This document shows positions 1-7,816 of a stretch of DNA of 64,000 nucleotides, in pieces; the first letter of the stretch is position 1, and each line of letters begins with the position of its first letter. Under the pieces are notes generated by a model. The model worked only from the letters and a program-made list of their open reading frames with translations, was not told the DNA's origin and ran no database searches. Source of the DNA: an uncultured Bacillota bacterium (lineage in GTDB: Bacteria > Bacillota > Dehalobacteriia > UBA7702); the NCBI GenBank assembly GCA_934702375.1, contig CAKUYE010000011.1, forward strand, positions 15,760 through 79,759, given 5' to 3'. Position numbers and translations under genes: made by a program.

Positions 1-125
1 TCCGGATGTGCTAAATGCACAGAATCCCGCAAAATCTTAGCCGAACCGCCTCCGGGTACAAGGAGTACACCTCCGGTGCTTCGCCAAAGCTTTTACGTGA
101 TTCAGCACATTTATCCCATCCTCTC
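1..125. repeat. Long imperfect hairpin, intergenic element (copy 1)
   Basis: The two ends of this stretch are rough reverse complements: TCCGGA at 1-6 returns near 110-116, GTGCT with following GAATC on the left matches GATTCAGCAC on the right, and CCTCCGG occurs on both sides of a short apex near 55-75. There is no credible reading frame. Similar long hairpins occur at 143-256 and 54509-54632, and the trailing phrase (gtttatcgc, then ccctttccgg) is shared. Probably a dispersed non-coding element; its left end may lie outside the window. Confidence 0.5.
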
Positions 126-142
126 CGGATAAATTACATTGG

Positions 143-256
143 GCTTATGTCTGCAAAATCGCCGATTGCCGACAATGGGCATACGTCTTAGTATAGCCCA
201 TTGCCGCCAACCGGCGAGTTTTACCGAGTTCAGCACGTTTATCGCACCCTTTCCGG
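143..256. repeat. Long imperfect hairpin, intergenic element (copy 2)
   Basis: An arm at 155-183 (AAAATCGCCG, then AATGGGCATA) pairs with 192-222 (TATAGCCCATT, then CGGCGAGTTTT) with one-base bulges. The hairpin is followed at 231-256 by CAGCACGTTTATCGC and CCCTTTCCGG, the same tail seen after copy 1 and in the 54.6 kb element. No coding potential is seen. Confidence 0.5.
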
Positions 257-318
257 AAAATATAGCAGTTGACTGATGAGGTGTCGCGAAGGATGTACCA
301 ACATTTTATGCAGAAAGT

Positions 319-371
319 AACTGCGGCGTGGAACGTATCTATGAAAGATGCGCTTCACGCCGCAGTTCGTT
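319..371. repeat. Perfect 12-bp inverted repeat
   Basis: AACTGCGGCGTG at 319-330 is the exact reverse complement of CACGCCGCAGTT at 356-367, with a 25-base loop and a short T-run after it (cgtttta). It could act as a terminator on the plus strand or belong to the surrounding repeat-rich spacer. The rest of 264-660 holds only small hairpins such as AATGCCGAAGGCATT and no convincing gene. Confidence 0.4.
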
Positions 372-519
372 TTATCATATCAATTTTGTTTTACCGCCAC
401 GCTACCTCATCCGATGGTTAACCTTAGGAAATGCCGCAGGCATTTTCAAGGATAACCTAGTGCCCTTCGGAGCCAATGCCGAAGGCATTTGCCCGAAAAG
501 GCCACTGCAAGCGGTTCCC

Positions 520-842
520 CTTCGCCTCAAAGGGGAAGGCATTGTAGTAGGTACTTTGTACGGAATGGAGCTAATTTTTCCTTCATCAAAGGTAGTAAGA
601 AGTAACAGAAACGTAGTGTAACATAACGGGAGGGGTCTCGGGGCGAGCCCCGAGTCGTTTTGGGGTCCGGGGAATCGAAACCCCGGGGCTTTGGGCACTT
701 TGACCCCAAAGTGCCGCGTCCCAAGGCGGCATAGCGAGAAGCCTTTGCCGGGTAAAAAGCAAGCAGACCGGCAAATGGAAAAGCAACACTTACCCTCGAA
801 AGTACCGCCTCTAAAAAGGCTTCGCCTCAAAGGGGAAGGCAT
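520..842. repeat. Direct repeat pair bordering the spacer element
   Basis: A 23-base phrase beginning CTTCGCCTCAAAGGGG occurs at 520-542 and again at 820-842. Both copies are followed by similar text ending GGTACTTT. The two copies bracket the structured element at 668-832. Confidence 0.55.
668..832. repeat. Structured dispersed repeat, copy A
   Basis: This segment is closely repeated at 31216-31372. Both copies contain GGGGAATCGAAACCCC, a 9-bp hairpin GGCACTTTG/CAAAGTGCC, and an 8-bp stem TTTGCCGG/CCGGCAAA. The loops differ between copies while the stems are kept, which suggests an element maintained for its structure. A weaker relative lies at 56460-56575. This copy sits just beyond the 3' end of csm6. 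Confidence 0.65.
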
Positions 843-859
843 GTGTAGCGGGTACTTTT

Positions 860-2233
860 TTAGCTTTTCAGCAGCTCTTCGATTTGTTGGTTCATTTTAT
901 TGTAGGAGCTCCAGTGGTTGCCGGCTTGTTTTATGGTTTTTGTTGTGATGTTTTTCAGCTTTTTCATGATGGTGGTGGTGTTATAGCCGGAGCGCGATTC
1001 GATCCATTCATCGGTGATGGATTTTATTTCGTGGGCTGCCAGGTTGCGTACGGTGCTTTCCACATCGCGAAGAATTTTAAAATCCTTTACAATAGCCTCA
1101 TCCTTTGACAGCAGCTGAATCCAAACGACAGCCTGTTTGGAAGAAAAATCGCTGTCACGGTAGCCTGATCCTGCGAACTCTTGGTCAAGCTCCTGTAGCA
1201 GATTTTTTCCCGCATTGGTTTCGCTAAGCTTTGACCTGCTCATGTAAAATATCGTATTTTTTATTTTGTGGGTTTTCCCTGTTCCATCTGTGATTTTCAG
1301 ATGCAATGACCTTGACTCACAGTAATCGTTCAAGTTAATGTTGTATACTCTTTTCAAATACAACTCGCACAGGTCGAGGAATACCGGGGTAATGCCTCGC
1401 ACAAAGTCGGCATATTCCTTGCGCTCGGCTTTGATTTGAAGCCAGAGCATATATTCAAATATACTTTGCTCATCACTGCTTTTGATGGGGATCACATCAA
1501 ATTCGGTATTCCTTTCCAGCTGCGTTACTTTCGATTGATCCAGCTGCATACGGCTTACGGCAATTTCCAGCAGCCGCAGGACATCCGGAGAGATATTTCG
1601 GATCTCCTTTGCTACGGTCAGGGCGGCATGGTAGTCGTACACTTCCAGGTGCTTTTTCAGGATCTCCTTGTGGATCTCTCTCTGCAGATTCAGGGTGGAG
1701 GAAATCTCGGTGCGGTTGGGTGCCTCGGCTTCGTTATCTGAATTTAATATCCATTCGTCGTCTACACAGTAATCCTTTAGGCTTTCCACCTTGGGATTAC
1801 TTTTTTTTATGGGAGTGCTGACCTGAATGGGGATGTATTTCCCCTGGGAAAGGGCGGCCAGGGTTTGGAGGGCGCTTTTCATTGCCGGTGTGCCCGAGGA
1901 TACATTAAGAAGAATCTCGTCCTCGGGATATTTCTTTTCGAGAGCATATAGGTGCTTCCCGAAAATCTCGTAAAAATTATCGAATCGCTGCACTTCAAAC
2001 AGTTGCGCATCGGTTTCTTCCGTGATTTCCATGTGGTGCCCAATCTCTTCTTCAAGCATTTCCAGGCTACAAACATAGCGGTTGTCCTTTTCCCGATAGG
2101 CGGCCATTTCTGCCGTGTAAAAGAGGTGCACCGCCTTGGGGCGGTAGTGGCGGCAAATGTGGAGCAAACCGCCGTCACGGTTCTGAGAGATCGGGTCGGT
2201 GGTACCCACCGGAGAAAACAAAATATATGCCAT
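860..2233 (-). CDS. csm6: Csm6, CARF-HEPN cyclic-oligoadenylate-activated RNase
   Basis: Csm6 is the stand-alone effector of type III-A CRISPR systems. Its N-terminal CARF domain binds cyclic oligoadenylate made by Cas10, and the C-terminal HEPN domain then degrades RNA non-specifically. The 457-residue product opens with LFSPVGTTDP followed by a DGGLLHI stretch, and has LNVSSGTP and IQVSTP motifs, all hallmarks of the Csm6 CARF fold. The HEPN signature R-x4-H is intact (RNLAAH, R396 and H401). The gene lies on the same strand as the array and the csm operon, directly downstream of the array, so array read-through could reach it. Length is normal for the family. The start ATG at 2233 is the first codon of the conserved domain. 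Confidence 0.93.
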   Translation of the reverse strand: MAYILFSPVGTTDPISQNRDGGLLHICRHYRPKAVHLFYTAEMAAYREKDNRYVCSLEMLEEEIGHHMEITEETDAQLFEVQRFDNFYEIFGKHLYALEKKYPEDEILLNVSSGTPAMKSALQTLAALSQGKYIPIQVSTPIKKSNPKVESLKDYCVDDEWILNSDNEAEAPNRTEISSTLNLQREIHKEILKKHLEVYDYHAALTVAKEIRNISPDVLRLLEIAVSRMQLDQSKVTQLERNTEFDVIPIKSSDEQSIFEYMLWLQIKAERKEYADFVRGITPVFLDLCELYLKRVYNINLNDYCESRSLHLKITDGTGKTHKIKNTIFYMSRSKLSETNAGKNLLQELDQEFAGSGYRDSDFSSKQAVVWIQLLSKDEAIVKDFKILRDVESTVRNLAAHEIKSITDEWIESRSGYNTTTIMKKLKNITTKTIKQAGNHWSSYNKMNQQIEELLKS

Positions 2234-2249
2234 AACAATTCCTTTCTAA

Positions 2250-2828
2250 ATTACAAGCCTTGTTTTAATGGATCGTTCTTTCGAACTCATCCCCTCAATC
2301 CGAAAATCCGGCGGGTACATCGCACAGGTTTCAATCCTTGTTTTAGTGGATCGTTCTTTCGAACAGAAGCCCTTGCGGAACAGCTTAAATTGATGCGGAC
2401 ACGTTTCAATCCTTGTTTTAGTGGATATTTCTTTCGAACTTGCAACACATATTGATAATGGACAAGATTTCTTTTCTATAGAGTTTCAATCCTTGTTTTA
2501 TTGGATAGTTCTTTCGAACCGGGGAAATTAAAAAGCATTCCGCTTATACTTCGGAAGTTTCAATCCTTGTTTTATTGGATAGTTCTTTCGAACCGACAAA
2601 AATGTCACCCATAATAATACATATAATACTACACGTTTCAATCCTTGTTTTATTGGATAGTTCTTTCGAACTTATGGAAAAATACGTTAAAAGAATGAAC
2701 GAAAAAGAAAGGTTTCAATCCTTGTTTTATTGGATAGTTCTTTCGAACACATGATAGGGATATCCGACACCTATGACGATTGGGTCTGTAAGTTTCAATC
2801 CTTGTTTTATTGGATAGTTCTTTCGAAC
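2250..2828 (-). CRISPR. Type III CRISPR array, 8 repeats, 7 spacers
   Basis: Eight 37-bp repeats start at 2250, 2328, 2403, 2483, 2557, 2635, 2712 and 2792. Spacers are 37-43 bp. The five repeats nearest 2828 are identical. Those at 2328 and 2403 carry a few changes and the one at 2250 is clearly degenerate, so the old (trailer) end is at 2250. Read on the minus strand the repeat ends in ATTGAAAC, the usual 8-base crRNA handle of type III systems. Both facts say that the array is transcribed from 2828 towards 2250. All spacers differ from one another. Confidence 0.97.
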
Positions 2829-2975
2829 GCATTAGTTCTTAAAATACCTGTATACGGCGTTTTTTTGTTTTTTTGACTTTATAGTCACTTTAAGGAAATT
2901 TTTTAGAATATACGTGTAAATCCGCCTCCTCTTTTGTCATAACATCGGGGCATTTCCCCAGTATAATCGGGGTGT
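2829..2975 (-). promoter_or_regulatory. Probable CRISPR leader
   Basis: This AT-rich non-coding stretch adjoins the conserved end of the array, where the leader should be given the array polarity. It contains runs of A/T (2862-2877, 2896-2910). No textbook sigma-A promoter could be assigned with confidence. Confidence 0.55.
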
Positions 2976-2997
2976 GATCCCGAGTTTCCTCGGGATC
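2976..2997. terminator. Perfect 9-bp hairpin after the csm operon
   Basis: GATCCCGAG and CTCGGGATC form an exact 9-bp stem around a 4-base loop (GAAA on the minus strand), five bases after the last stop codon of the operon. There is no clear U-tract on the minus strand, so it may be a weak terminator, an mRNA-end stabiliser or a boundary separating operon and array transcription. Confidence 0.45.
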
Positions 2998-3002
2998 TTC
3001 CC

Positions 3003-3215
3003 TTAAATTACGATCACATTGTATTCTCTCAGCGCCAGTTTTTTATCAAAACCGCAGCCAAAGGTGATGCTGTTGCGGATCCCGTGATCCGTTGCCGGTA
3101 CTATGATTAAGGAATCGGTTTGGGTATCCATGATTCCTTCGGCTTTTTCAAAAAACAGCATTCCTTTATAATAACCGAGTTTCTCCATTTCCTTATAAAA
3201 TTCGGGAACAAGCAA
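3003..3215 (-). CDS. Short ORF of unknown function in the csm5 position
   Basis: A 70-codon frame (TTG start at 3215 with an AAGGA-like site before it, TAA at 3003) occupies the place of csm5, normally about 350-400 codons. Translation also appears to restart at an ATG at 3273 that overlaps the csm4 stop (ATGA). That frame reads MKLAICEYGAKVSTK and closes after 26 codons; one frameshift near 3222-3232 would join it to this ORF. The csm4 frame itself stays open from its TGA to 3003. The product has no motif I recognise and lacks the glycine-rich RAMP signature. It may be a remnant of a deleted gene or a small unrelated protein. What is clear is that no full csm5 is present here. Confidence 0.35.
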   Translation of the reverse strand: MLVPEFYKEMEKLGYYKGMLFFEKAEGIMDTQTDSLIIVPATDHGIRNSITFGCGFDKKLALREYNVIVI

Positions 3216-3269
3216 CGCTTTTCCTTCTTTTGGTGCTGACTTTTGCGCCGTATTCGCAGATGGCCAGCT

Positions 3270-4220
3270 TCATTTTTTCAGGATCATCGGCAGGGCGATG
3301 CCGCAGCCGTTCATCATGATTTTATCGTACAGCGGCGAGATGTGGTCGATACAGCGGCCGTAAAAGGGGCGAATCGGTTGGCTGCCGCGGAAAAATACGC
3401 TGCCGGCTTCCACCAATAGCATGGGCTTTTTAAAGGGGGTATCCGTAGCGGAAAACTCTCGGTCCACCTTGGGAAATTTGGAAAAGACCCGGTAGCGTCC
3501 GTTGGCAGGGTCCTCCTTTGCCGGCAGAAAATCGGAAATGATCATGAAGCCGTTGGCTTCCCGGGGCAGCTTCAAATTTGCTTCTTCCAGTTCCAACAGG
3601 CGAAAGGCCCCTTTCCCTGTGGATTTTTTGCCGCCGATGCCCAAAAGAAGCATATTTTCCAGCACCCTGCGAAAGCTTTTGAGGGAAATGTTTTCGCCAA
3701 GATAGCAGTAGATATCAACGTCCTCGCAATCGGCATAAAATACATCTCTGGTATAGAGGCTGCCGGAGCCATCGCTGTTTCCTACGGTGCCGGTGCCCCG
3801 GTCTACCATGTTATGAATTTCCAAAGCCGGGGTGATGCCGTCCTCCCGGAGGTCTGCGGCAAAGCCGGCAGTATTGCCGCCGGCAATGGTCTCAAACCGT
3901 TCCGTCGGGATGTACCGGGCATTTTTCAGCTTTTTCCCCCGGCGGTAGGCTATTTGCCGATCTTTACGAGGGGCATCCTCGGGCAAAATAAGTTTTTCAT
4001 CGTAGATTCCCTGGGGCAGGGGCAGTGTTCCCCGGGGGAAAGCATTGGAAAAAATGACCTGGGGTTCCAGCATCATCCATTCCAAAAGCTCCTCCAAAAG
4101 CTCCTCTCCGTAAAGGTAGCGGTAGCTCCAGGCAAAGGCTCCGAAAAGGGTATCGCTGCGCAAAGGTGAGGTAAATGCTCCCAGAGAACGAATGGTTGCC
4201 TTGTAAAGCATATCGATCAC
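3270..4220 (-). CDS. csm4: Csm4, type III-A RAMP subunit that caps the crRNA 5' handle
   Basis: Csm4 is the Cas5-like RAMP that binds the crRNA 5' tag and contacts Cas10. The 316-residue protein begins with a ferredoxin-fold strand and SPLRSDTLFGAF, contains the characteristic SNAFPRGTLPLPQ segment near residue 60, and carries a glycine-rich loop GIGGKKSTGKGAF near residue 195. All are typical of Csm4, and its length is normal. Its ATG overlaps the csm3 stop by four bases, showing translational coupling. A second ATGA overlap at its own stop points to a former or cryptic downstream gene. Confidence 0.9.
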   Translation of the reverse strand: MIDMLYKATIRSLGAFTSPLRSDTLFGAFAWSYRYLYGEELLEELLEWMMLEPQVIFSNAFPRGTLPLPQGIYDEKLILPEDAPRKDRQIAYRRGKKLKNARYIPTERFETIAGGNTAGFAADLREDGITPALEIHNMVDRGTGTVGNSDGSGSLYTRDVFYADCEDVDIYCYLGENISLKSFRRVLENMLLLGIGGKKSTGKGAFRLLELEEANLKLPREANGFMIISDFLPAKEDPANGRYRVFSKFPKVDREFSATDTPFKKPMLLVEAGSVFFRGSQPIRPFYGRCIDHISPLYDKIMMNGCGIALPMILKK

Positions 4221-4888
4221 ACCTTTTCAATGGTTTTTATATCGGGTTCACCGTAATCAAAGGCTACCTTGCCGTAGCCTCTGGAGCCGCTGCCGCCAAG
4301 ATAGGAGGCTTCCACCAGACGTAAGGCTTCCTCTACGTAGTTGCACAATTTTTGAACATCGTCATTCTCAAAAACCTGCAGGATGATCTCAAAATCAAAT
4401 TCCGCACCGGCAGGCACACGCTCCATAAAGCGGGGGGATTCCGCAGTACCGCTGTCGCGCTTAATCAGATTCTCTGCCTTTACTTCCAGATAGCTGCCGC
4501 TTTCCAGAGGGAGTTCTTCAATTTGTTTTCTGGTTTTTTCGGAAAGATTGGCATCACGCACAATGATTCGGGTCGGTGCGGATTTGGCATTGGAGTTCAT
4601 ATGAGCACCAAAAATTTTACAAATCGGGCAGGTTGTTTTTCCGCAGCCGCAGGGTTTGCTGAATTCCTGCTCATCGTATTTGGTGCGCATTCCGTATTTT
4701 CTTTCCAGTTGAGAGCGCATTTTCCCTTTTAAACTGGAACCGGGAATATAAGGTTCTCCGGTCAGGGGATTTTTGATTACTTCACTGTCGGCACCGCCGA
4801 TATTCATTTCATTGTTCATGCCTTTGATGGCTAAACCGGTGAGGCATTTGATAGTTCCCTGGAATGTAACGATATGGGTCAGTTTCAT
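4217..4888 (-). CDS. csm3: Csm3, backbone RAMP and target-RNA endonuclease
   Basis: Csm3 forms the repeating backbone of the Csm complex and cuts target RNA at 6-nt intervals. The 223-residue product has the family block with the catalytic aspartate (GGAD, D34), then NPLTGEPYIPGSSLKGKMRS, and a glycine-rich loop YLGGSGSRGYGKV near the end. A CGCGKTTCPIC cysteine cluster near residue 80 is a probable zinc site. The gene lies 14 bp after csm2. The conserved aspartate predicts active slicing. Confidence 0.94.
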   Translation of the reverse strand: MKLTHIVTFQGTIKCLTGLAIKGMNNEMNIGGADSEVIKNPLTGEPYIPGSSLKGKMRSQLERKYGMRTKYDEQEFSKPCGCGKTTCPICKIFGAHMNSNAKSAPTRIIVRDANLSEKTRKQIEELPLESGSYLEVKAENLIKRDSGTAESPRFMERVPAGAEFDFEIILQVFENDDVQKLCNYVEEALRLVEASYLGGSGSRGYGKVAFDYGEPDIKTIEKV

Positions 4889-4902
4889 AGTAGTACTCTC
4901 CT

Positions 4903-5391
4903 TTATTTTTCTTTGGGCAGGTTGGCAATGATCGCTTCAAAGTGTTTGGCAAAGGCCATAAAATCTTTTTCATCATGAATATTGTTTACGTTTTTCTCGA
5001 TAAATTTTTTGAAATAGACTGTGACTTTATTTCTGTTCAAAGCGTATTCCGCAAAGGGGATCAATCGGCCGATTTCACTTTCCAGCTCCTGAAAGGTTGT
5101 GTTTGTCTGACGCAGGCGGTCTTTGATCCGCACGGTGTATTCATAATAACGCCGCAATTGAGAGCTTTTGTTTCTATTATTATCTTTTAGTTCACGGACA
5201 ATTTCTTTGGGATATGTTATGATATACTCCGGATACAGAATCTTTTTATTGCTGTCCTTGTAATATCCCTTTGCCAGATATCCGTCGGGCAGTTCGGCAT
5301 TTCTGTTGTTACTGCCTCCCGAATATCTCTGATTGTTACTGCGGTTATTATAGCCGCGTTGGTTGTACTGCTGGTCTCTGTAACTAGTCAT
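4903..5391 (-). CDS. csm2: Csm2, small subunit of the Csm complex
   Basis: Csm2 is the small all-helical subunit that lines the inner face of the complex. From about residue 45 to 162 the product is helical with the usual basic and aromatic pattern, including REIVRELKDNNRNKSSQLRRY reshaped as VRELKDNNRNKSSQLRRYYE. The first 35-40 residues are unusual: they are rich in Asn, Tyr, Arg, Gly and Ser and look disordered. The start ATG overlaps the end of csm1 by eight bases. Assignment rests on position and on the C-terminal half, because Csm2 is poorly conserved. Confidence 0.82.
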   Translation of the reverse strand: MTSYRDQQYNQRGYNNRSNNQRYSGGSNNRNAELPDGYLAKGYYKDSNKKILYPEYIITYPKEIVRELKDNNRNKSSQLRRYYEYTVRIKDRLRQTNTTFQELESEIGRLIPFAEYALNRNKVTVYFKKFIEKNVNNIHDEKDFMAFAKHFEAIIANLPKEK

Positions 5392-7816
5392 TTCGGTCCT
5401 CCTTTGTTAGATCCATACTGTATTTCACGGCGGTTTTTGCCAGATAGAGGTCTTTCATTACGCCGTCCTTTTTATAGTTGGCACATTCCGCTGCATTTTT
5501 TGCCAATTCGCAAACATAGTCCCAAAAAGCCTTGGTGTTTTCCTTGGTTTTCCACGCAGCTTTGTAATTTCGTTTTCGATCGTAGGTGAGCATAGGTTCA
5601 AACATCAGCTTCATGATATCCTTATCTTTGAGAAAATCCCGATAGGCATTGCTGTATTTGGCAATTCTTCGCAGGATATTGACGCCGGTTTCCTCCATTG
5701 CCGGGCAGAATCGCGTCGTGGTAATATCTTGCACGTAGTTAAGGTCTTCCCAACGCAGGATATCGCCGAGGAAATAAACGGCATTGCGCCCTTTGTCATC
5801 CGGATACAGATTGGGATTTCCGATATTTTTGACGGCTTTCAGCTTTTGTTCGCTTTCCTCTGCCATCAGGGCAATATGGGTCTTGGCAGGGAAGATGCAT
5901 ATGGCGGCGGACATCGTTACATGAGGATTGTATGCCGTTGCTTTTTTGAAATCTTCTTGTATATTAAATGCTAATTCTGGCAATTCACTCCAAGGGGTGA
6001 TCAAAAAGAGGTCATCACCGCCGGAAAATACACAGTAGGCAGCTGAGGATTTTTTATCCAGCAATGCATTGACATAGCCGCTGAAGAACATTTCCAGCAT
6101 ATGCGACATGGTGCTGACTCTGGAAATGGTGCCGTAGTGGCGGTCCCCCTTTCGCAGACCATCGGCAAAGAGGAAGCCCAGCATATCTACGTCGGCTTTG
6201 AGCACCCCCAGAGCCTTGCGCCCTTTGGAGCGTTCGGCAATGTCGTTAAAGGAAAGGATTTCCTCCCCGTCTTTGGCTCGGTTGTTGGCAAGATATTTGA
6301 TCTGCATCGGATAGCAGAAGTCCTTCGGAGATACGTACTCCTTATTCAACTGCTGCATGAGGTAGATATTTTTCGGGTCTCCCGGCTCTGAGGTCAGCTC
6401 CAGATAATGGTTGCCAAAAAGCTTCCATGCCGGAGCGCCGGTATCCGGCTTTCCGTAGCGGTAGCAAATATATTTTTCCTTGACCAGCATTTCCCCAAGG
6501 CGGAAGTGGTCTCGGCATTCGGTGCATTCCTCTTTTTCCGGATCGTCCTTTTTCTCCACCACCCGTTCCCGGCAGGTTTTGCACAGGGTCTTGTTGCTGA
6601 GGTCGTCATAGAGGAAAAAGGCGTCCTCCTGCCAGGTGCCGTTGGCGCAGAGCACCGTGGAGAAGGGGTGATTTTTCTTTTCCGAAAGGTCGGCGGAAAG
6701 CTCTTTGACCACTTCGCTGTATTTTACAAAATCATCGTTGCTCATTTCCCGGTAGGCAATGCAGATTTTGATGTCGCCGTGAAAGCGTTCAAAAAGCTCT
6801 TTTTCGATGTTTGCCGTCAGGCTGTGGATCTTTCCCGTTGCCCCGGGGTAGTTCGGCAGCAGCAGGCAAAACTTCCCGCCGGTGAGCATCAGAATATTTT
6901 CCCGGCTCAGTTTAAAATCATCAATGAAAAATTGGGCAATGGCGCCGATCATGGCATCCACATAAAAGGAGCGCGCTCGCAGCCGCTTGGCAACACCGGA
7001 AGCATTGGTTGTGGCAGCGGCAAAAATATATTTTTGAATGCCGGAGAAGGTTCCTTCCAATAACAGGAACTTGTTTTCGCCTTTTCCGTAGATATCCTTT
7101 TTGCTTTTTTTATCGGCGGCTTCGTGGTATTGATACAGAACCGAGGCAATGGCCGCCGTGGTTTTCATGTGGTCATACAGCGAAACATCGGAAACCTTAT
7201 CGAAAGAAGAGGAGGGGATGCACCAGAGAAGCTGCTTCAGGATCGTATCTAAAATCACAAGGAAGCTCTGAAAATCCGCCGGGGGATTTTCTTCCAGTTT
7301 TTGGATTTGAAATTCAAAGCTCTTGATTTGTGTTTGGCAATCCACATCGTTGTTTTTCCCCATTTTTTCCGGGAAAATATTGTTTACCGCAAGGGGCTTT
7401 ACCGGATAGGCGTATTCCACTGCGGAATCGTCCTCGCAAAATAATCGGCCAAATACGGAATTTAACGGTCGGGTGCGATAGTTGGTGTAGCCCTCGCTTT
7501 TTTCATCCCGTTCGCAGGAGGATAAAATATCGGCCAGAGAGATCATTTGGGCATAGGGGCGGATTTCCTCCGGTGCTTCGCCGGCAAGGAGGTCCTTTTC
7601 AAAGGCTTGTCCGTTATCGTGATGACGGCGCACAAGCTCTTCCAGTACGGCAACATCTACATAACGCCCAAAAAGAGCCGCATATTTCCGTACAAAGCGT
7701 CCGGATATTTCCGGGTGCTTGCCGCGGTTATCCAAATCCGTTACTTTTGCCTTTTGATAAAATTTGCCGATGTCATGGAGCAGCGAAGCTAAGATCACTT
7801 CCTTATAATAGCTCAT
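5384..7816 (-). CDS. csm1: Cas10/Csm1, HD nuclease and cyclic-oligoadenylate synthase
   Basis: Cas10 is the large subunit of type III effectors. On target-RNA binding its HD domain cuts ssDNA and its Palm domain makes cyclic oligoadenylate. The HD motif is intact (SLLHDIGKF, near residues 13-20), a zinc ribbon (CKTCRERV...CTEC) lies mid-protein, and the cyclase motif GGDD is present (FSGGDDLF, about residue 600 of 810). A 14-bp overlap with cas6 indicates coupling. I prefer ATG at 7816, with GGAG nine bases upstream, over the GTG two codons earlier. With csm6 in the same locus the signalling arm appears complete. Confidence 0.95.
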   Translation of the reverse strand: MSYYKEVILASLLHDIGKFYQKAKVTDLDNRGKHPEISGRFVRKYAALFGRYVDVAVLEELVRRHHDNGQAFEKDLLAGEAPEEIRPYAQMISLADILSSCERDEKSEGYTNYRTRPLNSVFGRLFCEDDSAVEYAYPVKPLAVNNIFPEKMGKNNDVDCQTQIKSFEFQIQKLEENPPADFQSFLVILDTILKQLLWCIPSSSFDKVSDVSLYDHMKTTAAIASVLYQYHEAADKKSKKDIYGKGENKFLLLEGTFSGIQKYIFAAATTNASGVAKRLRARSFYVDAMIGAIAQFFIDDFKLSRENILMLTGGKFCLLLPNYPGATGKIHSLTANIEKELFERFHGDIKICIAYREMSNDDFVKYSEVVKELSADLSEKKNHPFSTVLCANGTWQEDAFFLYDDLSNKTLCKTCRERVVEKKDDPEKEECTECRDHFRLGEMLVKEKYICYRYGKPDTGAPAWKLFGNHYLELTSEPGDPKNIYLMQQLNKEYVSPKDFCYPMQIKYLANNRAKDGEEILSFNDIAERSKGRKALGVLKADVDMLGFLFADGLRKGDRHYGTISRVSTMSHMLEMFFSGYVNALLDKKSSAAYCVFSGGDDLFLITPWSELPELAFNIQEDFKKATAYNPHVTMSAAICIFPAKTHIALMAEESEQKLKAVKNIGNPNLYPDDKGRNAVYFLGDILRWEDLNYVQDITTTRFCPAMEETGVNILRRIAKYSNAYRDFLKDKDIMKLMFEPMLTYDRKRNYKAAWKTKENTKAFWDYVCELAKNAAECANYKKDGVMKDLYLAKTAVKYSMDLTKEDRND

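Noticed and set aside
402..842. 146-codon frame on the minus strand in the left spacer
   Set aside because: It is built from the repeat hairpins, and its sequence is the kind of low-quality translation expected from structured non-coding DNA.
3222..3273. The MKLAICEYGAKVSTK opening as the start of a cas1 gene
   Set aside because: The first residues vaguely resemble a Cas1 N-terminus, but nothing after them does, and the frame closes after 26 codons.
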